A stretch of DNA of 64,000 nucleotides, from assembly GCA_041737175.1 (NCBI GenBank), contig JBGSSF010000008.1, forward strand, positions 65,914-129,913. Reading direction: 5' to 3'. A program made the translations under genes and the position numbers. The DNA comes from UBA5072 sp041737175 (GTDB taxonomy: Bacteria; Bacteroidota; Bacteroidia; Bacteroidales; UBA10428). The notes under the pieces are model-generated. The model did not search any database and had not been told where the DNA came from. It saw only the letters and a program-made list of their open reading frames with translations. Shown here in pieces: positions 25,184 to 33,341 of the stretch; position 1 is the first letter of the stretch, and each line of letters starts with the position of its first letter.

Positions 25184-27319
25184 ATGTCAACTAACTCTAT
25201 TTCTGAGTTTTATCGCCGAATATTTTCATTTCGATCTGCATGCTGCATTTTGACATTTCTGATCGGCCAATTTAATTTGGTTTTTACCCAAAATACAAAC
25301 ATAGTGATTGACGACAATTTTGCGTCCCTGGGTAAAAACTGGAAAGAAATAAAGCTGAACAGCGCTACTGATGGCAAATTTGAAATCGGAAATCATTCAC
25401 TTTCAGTTACAAATACCTCGAAAGTTGGATTCTATGGTTTGTACAATTTGAAATCATTTTCGGGGAATTTCTATGCAGAAGCTGAATTTACCGAGGACGA
25501 CGTAATAGGCTTGGTTTTGACTGCAAATAAAAACGGAGTCCCTGATACATCTAATTATACAATGATTGCCGTTTCGAACCGTTCGGGAATAATCCATATC
25601 AATCAATACGACAGGCAAAACAATTTTGAAAATATCCACGATCCGAAAAAAGTCATTAATCCTTTGCGCTACGAGGCCAAACTCGATAGTATGACATTTT
25701 CGGTTCCTTATCGCTCTACCAATAAAAAAATCAGGATCTTACACGAATCTCTATCGAATACTTTTCATTTTTATTATGGAACACACCTGACAAAATGGGG
25801 TATAAACTCTGATGACTGGATGGAAGTTGCCCCGCAGTACAGTTGGCTTTCCCCTGATCAACAGTACTTTGTAGCTTTGGTTGGTCAGGTGCCCGAACAC
25901 CAGAAGTTCAAAGCTGCCGTTTTTAAACACATCAGGGTTATTCAAACACCAACTGAAGATCAGGATGATAACACCACCGGTTTTAAAGCGGCAAAAAGAA
26001 ACTTCACGTGGTCAGGTTTTGAAGGAGATGCTACGGTGGTCTCCTTTGGCAAAGAATTCGGGTACGACAAAAATATCAAATTCGTGTTTTGGGACCGGGC
26101 CAACAATGCACCTGCCTGGCGGTTAACCAACCAGTTCATGCTGAATTTTGAGTTTTTCGAAGGCGGCGACTCCCTTTATCCAGGCTGCCACGAAGCAATG
26201 TCTGATCGCCAGCGGCATGGTCAAACGATTACCATTATCGAGGACAATGCTGTAAGAAAAATTATTCACTGGCACGGAATTCCTTTAAATCCTAATTACA
26301 ATTTCACTGGTGAAAATCTGAAAGGTAAACAGTTACCATATTTTGATGAATACTGGACCTTTTACCCTGATGGTACAGGAACGCGACAATTATTTGATAC
26401 ACCCAATCTCGATGTTAACCATCGCCGAAGTTGGGGTCCGGAAGTGATTGAACCATTGCCTCTTGGCGGTTCTCTGGTTGAAGCTGGCGATTTGTGCAAC
26501 TCCCCTGCTTTGTCCGTTTTCAACATGACTGATCCCGTGAAAGTTTTCCTTCCTCAACCAACAAACAACCAATACGTTAAAGATTCATGGGGTTGGAAAC
26601 AAATTGTATTCGATTGCCATTTTAAAAACATGCCGGATTTTTATATTGTATATAGCCAGGATGAAGCGTATCCGGAAACATGGACAGGAATAAAGATAGA
26701 AACCCAGATTGGCTGGCACAATACCACCTGGAATTTTTCTCATTGGCCTGTAGGTCGCGAACCGTACGGTCAAAATGCCGAAGATTGGGGAAAAACATCG
26801 CGTTCGTATGCATCAAATAAAAATGAGGTAACACATACTTCCTTGGCAAGTGCCGGTTTTTATGGTAGTTTGGGAGTTGATTTTAAGGATAGCTTCCTGA
26901 TTGATTCAACCGGTCGCAAATATCGCCGACATGTGATGCTGGTCGGCGTTTCGGAAGCATATAATTATGACGAGATTAAAAATCAGATACAAACATGGCT
27001 TGATCCGGGGAAGATCACAATGTTTGACAATAATTATGAATATGTAAAGACTGACCGGATTTACCGCTCAATAATAATTAAATCAAACAGTAACAATACA
27101 GAATGCAAATTCAGCATCAACCCGAACAAAACGATCGTGAATCCGACATTCACAATTGAAAACTGGAAAGGTGATGACAAGGTGGAAGTATTATTTAACG
27201 GAAGAAAAGTCGATTTTCAAACAGCCAAAGAAGGAAACTCTCTTCTGGTTTGGATTCCGGCAACTATAAAGCAGGAAATAAATGTTGTAATTCGATCTTT
27301 AAATAAACACAAGCAATAA
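25184..27319 (+). CDS. Large secreted protein, probably carbohydrate-active
   Basis: The 711-residue protein has an N-terminal hydrophobic signal (about 17-36). Residues about 40-250 look like a concanavalin-type beta-sandwich (DDNFASLGKNWKE, GFYGLYNLKSFSGNFYAEAEF). The central part is rich in Trp, Tyr and His (WHGIPLNPNYNF, YWTFYPDGTG) and the C-terminal 90 residues resemble the small sandwich that ends many polysaccharide lyases. No family is certain. It lies 112 bp before a GH30-like enzyme, on the same strand, which supports a glycan-degrading role. Confidence 0.5.
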   Translation: MSTNSISEFYRRIFSFRSACCILTFLIGQFNLVFTQNTNIVIDDNFASLGKNWKEIKLNSATDGKFEIGNHSLSVTNTSKVGFYGLYNLKSFSGNFYAEAEFTEDDVIGLVLTANKNGVPDTSNYTMIAVSNRSGIIHINQYDRQNNFENIHDPKKVINPLRYEAKLDSMTFSVPYRSTNKKIRILHESLSNTFHFYYGTHLTKWGINSDDWMEVAPQYSWLSPDQQYFVALVGQVPEHQKFKAAVFKHIRVIQTPTEDQDDNTTGFKAAKRNFTWSGFEGDATVVSFGKEFGYDKNIKFVFWDRANNAPAWRLTNQFMLNFEFFEGGDSLYPGCHEAMSDRQRHGQTITIIEDNAVRKIIHWHGIPLNPNYNFTGENLKGKQLPYFDEYWTFYPDGTGTRQLFDTPNLDVNHRRSWGPEVIEPLPLGGSLVEAGDLCNSPALSVFNMTDPVKVFLPQPTNNQYVKDSWGWKQIVFDCHFKNMPDFYIVYSQDEAYPETWTGIKIETQIGWHNTTWNFSHWPVGREPYGQNAEDWGKTSRSYASNKNEVTHTSLASAGFYGSLGVDFKDSFLIDSTGRKYRRHVMLVGVSEAYNYDEIKNQIQTWLDPGKITMFDNNYEYVKTDRIYRSIIIKSNSNNTECKFSINPNKTIVNPTFTIENWKGDDKVEVLFNGRKVDFQTAKEGNSLLVWIPATIKQEINVVIRSLNKHKQ

Positions 27320-27431
27320 AATCCTATGAAAAAGATCCTGTGAAAGAAAATATTCAGCATTCAGTTTTTATACTTGCTCCTATGAAATTGGATACATGAT
27401 AAATTACTACTAACTCTTTAATTACAGCAAA

Positions 27432-29519
27432 ATGAATTCAAGACTATTCCACAGCCCTTTAAGTTTTTTCATAAGAAAACTGTTCCTGATAACAAGCTTA
27501 ATTCTTTTTATTTCTCTTCCAAAAAGTTATTCTCAAGTTGAAATAATGCCCTGGGGTAACATAAGAAGCTTCCACGTTGATGGAGAAAAATTGAACTTCG
27601 AAACTTCTCTTCGCTCTGTTTATGAAGACTGGAGCGGATGTATCTCATCAGAAAGGTGTAACTGGCAAGGTAGCCAGACTTATTCAGTAGCTGGAAATGT
27701 TACTAAAATGTCGCACTTCCTGCAGGCTCTTCCGTTAAATTACGCAGTTACTTTTACAGAAACAGGACAGAATAGTGTAAAAATTGATTTGTCAATCAAT
27801 GCCACCGCAGATATAAGCCAGGCTGGAACTTATTTCTGTGTTGAAATACCTGGCAGCGAGTTTATCGATGGAACTCTCGATATCTATGCCGGTAAGACCA
27901 AAAATGGTTCAGTGACACTAAAATCGGCAATCCCCGATGGCAGAACCGAATATATTAAAGCAAAAGGCAATAGAATTATTGTAAAAACAGCTTTAAGAGA
28001 ATATGAAGTTATTGCCGGCAATAATACCGAGATATTTGTAAAACAAAATTTCATTGATCGTCCCGGCTATTTGAACGACCCGCTGCCAGTTAAAAAATTT
28101 GTCGCTTCTGATCCAAACAGACCCATTGCCGACTATCAGATATACTTTACCCTTATTGACGGGAAAGCAGAAAATGGGATTCAGAAAAAAGCTGAATATA
28201 CTATCAATGTAAAGGGCAATGTTGATAAAGAAGATGTGAGGATCAGCATTGATCCGTCCAAACCCGGAAGACCGTTTAAAGGAGTAGGCAGCAATTATCG
28301 TGTATATGATCTTGAAAGAGATTCAGCGGTTATTCTTTATTGTCTGGACAGTATCCGGGTTGCATGGGGGCGAATTGCTTTTGACTGGAAAGAATGGCAA
28401 CCCAAAGAAAAAGACAATCCGCTGGTAAATGCCAGGGCAGGGAAATTATCAGAAGGATTCTACGACCAGATAGAGATGGCACGAATCTTGGCTAAGCGTC
28501 ATATACCCATGATAGTGACCATCTGGTCCCCGCCGGTTTGGGCAATCGATTCCACCAGGCATAACAGACAAGGATTGGAGCATGATGCTAAGATTTCGCT
28601 CGACAGCAAAAAGATTGATGAAATGTGCAAATCGATTGCTGCATTTATCGAATACCTAAAAACCGATTACGGAATTGAAATTCCATTGTTCAGCTTCAAC
28701 GAAGTCGACTATGGGGTAATGGTGTATCATACACCCGAAGAACATGCATTTTATGTAAAGGCAATCGGCAAACATTTTGCATCACGAGGATTGATGACCA
28801 AAATATTGTTGGGCGACACCGGTGCCTGTACGGTAAGATCGAACCAAATTGTGATTCCGGCCGTGAATGATTCAACCATCCATAAGTATATTGGGGCCGT
28901 TGGTTTTCACACCTGGCATGGGTGCACACCTGCCGACCTGAAGGCCTGGTTGTTATCGGCACAAAAATTAAACGTCCCTCTGATGGTTGTCGAGGGTGGT
29001 CCTAATTCAGCCGAGCACCGTTATCCCATGCATTTTCTCGATAAATGGTTTCAATTGTCAGAAATTGATCTGTACATTAAAATATGCAGGGAGGCCCAGG
29101 TAGCCACCATTATGGAATGGCAATTGACTCCCGATTATTCAGTTTTGGCCGGAAATGGTCTGTATGGCGATAAAGGCCCGTTACGTCCTACACAAAGATT
29201 CTGGAATCTGAAGCAACTGGGTTCAACCCCTGAAGGTTCGTTTGCTATTCCAGTGGATGTTGCAGGACCAAATGTAACAGCTGCCGCTTTTGCTGATATT
29301 TTAAATGGATTATATACAATTCATATCGTAAACAACAGTGGAGAACGCAAAGCTATTATAAGCAATATACCCGCTGACATTAAAGAGCTCAATGTTTATA
29401 AAACAGACTTTTCTAGGGGTATGCAAGCTGCCGGAAAGGTACAGGTGAAAAATGGTGCTGCCGAAGTAGTTATGGAATCGGCTTGCTATACTACCTTAAC
29501 TAACGCCATCTTCAAATAG
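27432..29519 (+). CDS. Secreted clan GH-A glycosidase, GH30-like
   Basis: The 695-residue protein has a signal peptide (ending near PKSYSQ), an N-terminal beta-rich region to about 280, and a TIM-barrel catalytic region: FKGVGSNYRVYD, WGRIAFDWKEWQP, MIVTIWSPPVWA, acid/base Glu424 in LFSFNEVDYG, and nucleophile Glu521 in LMVVEGGPN. A C-terminal beta-sandwich follows. GH30 members cleave beta-linked glucose, xylose or fucose units; the substrate is not evident. The last codons appear to overlap the left arm of attC-like site 3. Confidence 0.75.
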   Translation: MNSRLFHSPLSFFIRKLFLITSLILFISLPKSYSQVEIMPWGNIRSFHVDGEKLNFETSLRSVYEDWSGCISSERCNWQGSQTYSVAGNVTKMSHFLQALPLNYAVTFTETGQNSVKIDLSINATADISQAGTYFCVEIPGSEFIDGTLDIYAGKTKNGSVTLKSAIPDGRTEYIKAKGNRIIVKTALREYEVIAGNNTEIFVKQNFIDRPGYLNDPLPVKKFVASDPNRPIADYQIYFTLIDGKAENGIQKKAEYTINVKGNVDKEDVRISIDPSKPGRPFKGVGSNYRVYDLERDSAVILYCLDSIRVAWGRIAFDWKEWQPKEKDNPLVNARAGKLSEGFYDQIEMARILAKRHIPMIVTIWSPPVWAIDSTRHNRQGLEHDAKISLDSKKIDEMCKSIAAFIEYLKTDYGIEIPLFSFNEVDYGVMVYHTPEEHAFYVKAIGKHFASRGLMTKILLGDTGACTVRSNQIVIPAVNDSTIHKYIGAVGFHTWHGCTPADLKAWLLSAQKLNVPLMVVEGGPNSAEHRYPMHFLDKWFQLSEIDLYIKICREAQVATIMEWQLTPDYSVLAGNGLYGDKGPLRPTQRFWNLKQLGSTPEGSFAIPVDVAGPNVTAAAFADILNGLYTIHIVNNSGERKAIISNIPADIKELNVYKTDFSRGMQAAGKVQVKNGAAEVVMESACYTTLTNAIFK

Positions 29520-29616
29520 TGTATGTATTTTGGTGGCAACTCGATCACAAATCGCCTTGACTGCGCAACAGCTTCCCGATTCATCGGGACAGGCTATAGA
29601 TGCGGGCGGCGTTACC
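29499..29616 (+). repeat. attC-like site 3 with palindromic insert
   Basis: The right half matches site 1 (AACTCGATCACAAATCGCCTT, ending GCGGGCGGCGTTA). The left arm, TAACGCC at 29501-29507, lies in the final codons of the GH30-like gene and pairs with GGCGTTA at 29608-29614. At 29574-29594 the inner right block carries a piece with CCCGATTCATCGGGACAGGCT, also present in site 5. The left half is shortened. Confidence 0.45.
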
Positions 29617-29700
29617 AGTCATTCAAGAAAGGATAATGATGTCAATAAAGTTCATTTAAAGTGTAAAATATTGAGTATGTAACAACCAAAAATATAAACT

Positions 29701-30600
29701 GTGAGAAATTCGGATGGAAAGTATTTCATTTTTCTATTGTTAGGACTTTTGATAAGTCTTACAAATTGTTCAAAACAGCGTCCTGCCAATACAACCAGAA
29801 ATGTCATCGATATAGACGGGAGAAGTAGAACATATTTACTCCATTTGCCTAATAATCTTAAAAACAATGCTCCATTAGTATTTGTGATTCATGGTTATGG
29901 TGACTCTTCGAAAGGCATACGAAAGTTCACTAAAATGGACTCGATTGCTGATAAATATGGTTTTGCTGTATGCTACCCCGAAGCCACTTTGGGTGCCGAT
30001 AGTCTTCGGTCATGGAATGTAGGTTATTCTAACTATGGGATTGACGATATTGGTTTTATAAGTGCCTTGGCGTCCTTTTTACAAAAGAAGCATAAGTTAA
30101 GTGTTAAAAATACGTTTTGCACGGGTATGTCGAATGGTGGTGATATGACTATACAAATGGCTTGCTTAAAACCTGAGCTGTTTAGGGCTGTTTCTCCCGA
30201 TGTGAGTTGCCTGATGTACTGGCTGTACGATTCATGCAAAATAAAAAATATCGCCCCAATTTTTATGATTAACGGCACCGATGATAGGACTACTTTATGG
30301 GAGGGTGAAAAAGACTATCCGGCCATTGGAGCGAATGGTTATATGGGTACCCGCCAAATGGTAAACATATTTGTTGGTTTAAATGAATGTACGCTGGTTA
30401 AAATAGATACTTTACCTGATATTAATAAAGGCGACAGCAGTTTTGTTGTTCGTGAGAAACATTTCAACTGTGCAAATAATACCCAAATTTGGTTTTATTC
30501 AATTGTTGGCGGAGGTCATGACTGGCCTGGAGTCCAGGGTAATATGGATTTCTTCGCCAGTGAAGAGATTTGGTTATTTTTCGAACAGTATGTTGATTAG
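29701..30600 (+). CDS. PHB-depolymerase-like esterase lipoprotein
   Basis: The GTG-started 299-residue protein has a lipobox at LISLTNC. The alpha/beta-hydrolase fold shows the oxyanion region FVIHGYGDSSKG, nucleophile Ser144 in GMSNGGDM, an acid in NGTDD, and the His motif GGGHDWPG. This is the LpqC/poly(3-hydroxybutyrate) depolymerase esterase family, whose members also include feruloyl and acetyl-xylan esterases. It is one cassette-like unit between sites 3 and 4. A paralogue lies at 59.9 kb. Start at GTG is chosen because it opens the signal peptide directly. Confidence 0.82.
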   Translation: MRNSDGKYFIFLLLGLLISLTNCSKQRPANTTRNVIDIDGRSRTYLLHLPNNLKNNAPLVFVIHGYGDSSKGIRKFTKMDSIADKYGFAVCYPEATLGADSLRSWNVGYSNYGIDDIGFISALASFLQKKHKLSVKNTFCTGMSNGGDMTIQMACLKPELFRAVSPDVSCLMYWLYDSCKIKNIAPIFMINGTDDRTTLWEGEKDYPAIGANGYMGTRQMVNIFVGLNECTLVKIDTLPDINKGDSSFVVREKHFNCANNTQIWFYSIVGGGHDWPGVQGNMDFFASEEIWLFFEQYVD

Positions 30601-30676
30601 CTTTATTTATCTTGAACGCAGACGTGAACTAGATTTAAAAAAATAAGAAACACTGATTGGTAAGGATATTAAACGG

Positions 30677-30720
30677 ACTACCAACAGCGTGCTTAAGCCA
30701 TTGCTGGCAGAGGGTTTGCG
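30677..30720 (+). repeat. attC-like site 4, left half only
   Basis: The sequence CCAACAGCGTGCTTAAGCC followed by ATTGCTGGCAG is nearly identical to the left half of site 2. No right half follows; the sequence runs into the leader of the next gene. It looks like a truncated site, which would fuse the esterase and VOC units into one. Confidence 0.5.
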
Positions 30721-30795
30721 GCAAGCATAAAATGAACATTTTCTCAATGAAATATTTTATTACTGGTAGAATAATAGCATAAAACGAATCTTAGC

Positions 30796-31191
30796 ATGAA
30801 ACATATAGCGAAATCAATCAGGGCTTTTATTGGAGCCAAGAATTTTGAGGAGTCCAGGTTTTTTTATAAGGAATTAGGATTTGAAGAATCACAAATATCA
30901 GGAAATTTGTCATATTTCAAGGTTACTGATAGGCTCGGGTTTTATTTACAAGATGCCTATGTTAAAGATTGGATAGATAATTCAATGATATTTCTTGAGG
31001 TCGATGATGTACAAAGATATTGGGCTGAATTAGAAAGTTTAGATCTGCATCGAAAGTACAAAAAAGTTAAGTTGACTTCAATTAGAGAAGAAACATGGGG
31101 CAGAGAATGTTTTATGCACGACCCATCTGGAGTACTCTGGCATTTTGGTGAGTTCTATTCAATAAATGCTAGTCGCCAACAGCATGTATAG
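30796..31191 (+). CDS. VOC (glyoxalase/bleomycin-resistance fold) protein
   Basis: The 131-residue protein has the paired beta-alpha-beta-beta-beta layout of the VOC superfamily: SIRAFIGAKNFEESRFFYKE, LGFYLQDAYVKDW, MIFLEVDDVQRYW, and the terminal FMHDPSGVLWHFGEF with a typical metal-ligand Glu. Members act as dioxygenases, isomerases or drug-binding proteins; the substrate is unknown. Its stop codon lies inside attC-like site 5, an arrangement typical of integron cassettes. Confidence 0.75.
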   Translation: MKHIAKSIRAFIGAKNFEESRFFYKELGFEESQISGNLSYFKVTDRLGFYLQDAYVKDWIDNSMIFLEVDDVQRYWAELESLDLHRKYKKVKLTSIREETWGRECFMHDPSGVLWHFGEFYSINASRQQHV

Positions 31192-31237
31192 CCTGTCCCG
31201 ATGAATCGGGACAGGCTATACATGCGGACATTGGAGG
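31174..31237 (+). repeat. attC-like site 5 with a perfect 21-bp stem
   Basis: CCAAC (31176-31180) opposes ATTGG (31230-31234). The interior is a perfect inverted repeat: 31182-31202 pairs with 31205-31225, leaving only two bases between. The outer right part GCGGACATTGG resembles the GCGGACGTTAGG end of site 1. The inner core AGCCTGTCCCGAT / ATCGGGACAGGCT is shared with site 3. The VOC gene stop (31189-31191) falls within the left arm. Confidence 0.6.
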
Positions 31238-31309
31238 TTAGCATAAAACAAGACAATAGAGTGTTTAATTTTGGTTTCTATTTGACCTAATATGAACTAA
31301 TAAGAACAA

Positions 31310-31531
31310 ATCAAGAACTCCAATGATCAATTTATTGATCAGGGAAATTTGGATGCAGTGGAGAAATTCTTCACTGCTGATTATGTTGCACATGCCGAAG
31401 CCTGGCAACGCACATTACATGGCACGCATAAATCGAACATGATGGGCATACCTCCTTCGGAAAAGAAGATTCAATGGAATGAGATGGTCGTTAGTCGATG
31501 TGAAGGCTATAAATATGCCAGGACACAATAA
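31310..31531 (+). pseudogene. SnoaL-like polyketide-cyclase-fold gene remnant
   Basis: The frame reads NDQFIDQGNLDAVEKFFTAD, then YVAHA, and later THKSNMMGIPPSEKKIQWNE. Both ends match the SnoaL/ester-cyclase family, but the middle of the domain is missing between HG and THK, and no ATG is present (the best start-like codon in frame is TTG at 31349). The remaining 60-70 residues are about half the usual length. It looks like an internally deleted cassette gene between site 5 and the tRNA. Confidence 0.55.
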
Positions 31532-31569
31532 TATTCACATCGTATCATAATTATATTTATGTCCTGGCA
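31516..31569. repeat. Inverted repeat next to the tRNA 3' end
   Basis: TGCCAGGACA (31516-31525) and TGTCCTGGCA (31560-31569) are perfect reverse complements separated by 34 bp. The right arm is 7 bp from the tRNA-Arg 3' end. It could terminate tRNA transcription or mark an insertion edge; there is no T-run to decide. Confidence 0.5.
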
Positions 31570-31576
31570 CAATTTG

Positions 31577-31650
31577 TGACCCCGATAGGACTCAAACCTA
31601 TAACCTTCTGATCCGTAGTCAGATGCTCTATTCAATTAAGCTACGGGGCC
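31577..31650 (-). tRNA. tRNA-Arg (anticodon ACG)
   Basis: The minus strand folds as a complete 74-nt tRNA: acceptor GGCCCCG with CGGGGTC, D arm with TAGCTTAATTGAATAGAGCA, anticodon loop CTACGGA giving ACG, and T arm ATAGGTTTGAGTCCTAT. The discriminator is A and CCA is not encoded. A TATATTTG promoter element lies 6 bp upstream. Its 3' end points toward the cassette-like array, the side where islands usually integrate. Confidence 0.95.
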
Positions 31651-31656
31651 TTTTTT

Positions 31657-31664
31657 CAAATATA
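31657..31664 (-). promoter_or_regulatory. -7 element of the tRNA-Arg promoter
   Basis: The minus strand reads TATATTTG, 6 bp before the mature tRNA 5' end. The broken upstream tRNA copy keeps the same element at 31846-31853. Confidence 0.55.
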
Positions 31665-31694
31665 CAAAACTTCAAGAACTTATAATTAACACCT

Positions 31695-31808
31695 AATCAC
31701 TGATAGGACTCAAACCTATAACCCTGCCTGCCGACACGCTGGCCTGCGCGACGGCAGGCAGGCTTCTGATCCGTAGTCAGATGCTCTATTCAATTAAGCT
31801 ACGGGGCC
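31695..31808 (-). pseudogene. Broken tandem copy of tRNA-Arg with palindromic insertion
   Basis: The minus strand repeats the functional tRNA from GGCCCCG through the anticodon stem-loop and T arm, but a 40-bp element (31724-31763) interrupts the variable-loop region. After the T arm the 3' acceptor strand is lost (CTATCAGTGATTA instead of CTATCGGGGTCA). Without a 3' acceptor strand it should not be charged. It lies directly upstream of the functional copy, so it arose by tandem duplication. Confidence 0.85.
31724..31763. repeat. 40-bp palindromic element inside the tRNA copy
   Basis: Arms CCTGCCTGCCG and CGGCAGGCAGG enclose an 18-bp centre that itself contains GCTGGCC / GCGCGA. Compared with the intact tRNA 100 bp away, it is a clean insertion after CTATAACC. 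It looks like a small mobile REP-type palindrome. Confidence 0.85.
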
Positions 31809-31815
31809 TACTGCG

Positions 31816-31853
31816 CCCGCCGAAGCTTTATGCGAAGGCGGGATGCAAATATA
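31816..31853 (-). repeat. Palindrome inserted between promoter and tRNA copy
   Basis: CCCGCC (31816-31821) pairs with GGCGGG (31837-31842). The element lies between a TATATTTG promoter element (31846-31853, minus strand) and the 5' end of the broken tRNA copy. In the functional copy this gap is 6 bp; here it is 37 bp, so a second palindromic element has entered. Confidence 0.7.
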
Positions 31854-32006
31854 GATAAATTGTGGAAATTTTAATGCAGGGAGAGAAAAGATATCTATGA
31901 CTTGGTTCACCCTTCAAGGGTCTGAGGACCGCTTGAAGGGTTTGGTAACAATTATCAATTACTGTTTACTGTTTACTGTTTACTGTTTACTGCTAACCGC
32001 CCGTTT
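31854..32006. repeat. Gap with ACCCTTCAAG palindrome (copy 2) and TTTACTG heptamers
   Basis: ACCCTTCAAG at 31909-31918 pairs with CTTGAAGGGT at 31932-31941. Tandem TTTACTG units follow at 31961-31993, just after the PAS-GAF gene's stop codon. No gene is convincing here; an open frame across the heptamers has no family features. Confidence 0.7.
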
Positions 32007-32936
32007 CTACCTAATCCTCCCTTCCAGTTCCCTGATCCGGTTTCTGTATTTCTCTTCGGTTTCGAGCCTTTCGAATTCGGCGCCACACCGTGAGGCAAAG
32101 AGGGACAGTATATGGCGTGAATTGGGTATTTCTTCCATTGTCTTGTCATCCATCAGGATCAGCAGTCCGCAGACATCTCCGGATGCATTGAATACGGGTG
32201 TTCCCATGAAGCTTTCTGCGTCCAGCCTTCTAATCAGCAAGTCCTCCGGGAACATTTCCCTCAATTTGGAAGGATAAAACGTTGTATATCCCTTCAGGAC
32301 ATTTTGAGAAGGACTGGCATCCAGATCAAAACTTACCTTATCCAGTCTGCCTGTCTTATGCCAGCAGCACATACCAACCGCATTATTTTGTTCGGGGGTT
32401 ATTTTTGCCACCAGAGCCGTACTTATTCCAAAATTCTTGCACAGCAACTCGGTCAGAACACAAAAGAAATCCACACCGGTGGCCTTGGAGGTAACTTTAA
32501 CCATGGATGACAACATTTCTGCAGTCTTCATATAATCAACCACCCTTCGTACCCTGAAGATAATCAATGAGCCGTTTTTGGCGTCAACTTTCCTGAGTGA
32601 AGCTCTGCCCCAGAATATATTTCCCTTGAGGGATTTGAAAGCCAATTCTTGGCTGTGTTCCTGGCCCCTTTTGATGGTTTCTATCAGGTTGATTTTGCTG
32701 AATTCCACGGGTTCCGAATCGTAAAGAGAAAAAGACTCCCGGCCATTCAGTTCAGTTTTGTCGTTGGCCTGAAACAATTGCAGGGCTTTTGAATTACAAT
32801 CGATAATTCCAAAACTGTCGGTATCCAAAAGGAAGATGGCATCGGGGGATTCATCGAATACAGCCCTGAATAAGGCGTCGTGCCCATTGATAATGCCCTG
32901 TTGAATGGATTCTGTGAATAACTTGTAATTGCGCAT
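32007..32936 (-). CDS. PAS-GAF sensory protein without an output domain
   Basis: The 309-residue protein has a PAS domain (about 20-130; FRAVFDESPDAIFLLDTDSF), a GAF domain (about 145-290; VLTELLCKNFGISTALVAKI, then FMGTPVFNASGDVCGLLILM) and a short C-terminal coiled coil (LETEEKYRNRIRELEGRI). It lacks kinase, cyclase or DNA-binding output, so it may act through a partner or be a kinase that lost its catalytic half. It is monocistronic. Confidence 0.8.
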   Translation of the reverse strand: MRNYKLFTESIQQGIINGHDALFRAVFDESPDAIFLLDTDSFGIIDCNSKALQLFQANDKTELNGRESFSLYDSEPVEFSKINLIETIKRGQEHSQELAFKSLKGNIFWGRASLRKVDAKNGSLIIFRVRRVVDYMKTAEMLSSMVKVTSKATGVDFFCVLTELLCKNFGISTALVAKITPEQNNAVGMCCWHKTGRLDKVSFDLDASPSQNVLKGYTTFYPSKLREMFPEDLLIRRLDAESFMGTPVFNASGDVCGLLILMDDKTMEEIPNSRHILSLFASRCGAEFERLETEEKYRNRIRELEGRIR

Positions 32937-33315
<379 letters not shown>

Positions 33316-33323
33316 TATCTTTG
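33316..33323 (+). promoter_or_regulatory. -7 element for the GroES-like gene
   Basis: TATCTTTG matches TAnnTTTG and ends 18 bp before ATG 33342. It overlaps an in-frame TTG at 33321, which argues against that TTG as start. The -33 element is weak. Confidence 0.5.
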
Positions 33324-33341
33324 ATTGAAATTGTCGCACAA

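Noticed and set aside
23096..31576. Classical integrative element or prophage
   Set aside because: No integrase, transposase, conjugation or phage gene is visible, and no direct repeat of the tRNA-Arg 3' end was found at the far side.
31695..31808. Functional second tRNA-Arg with a removable insertion
   Set aside because: The 3' acceptor strand is lost as well, so removal of the insert would not restore a chargeable tRNA.
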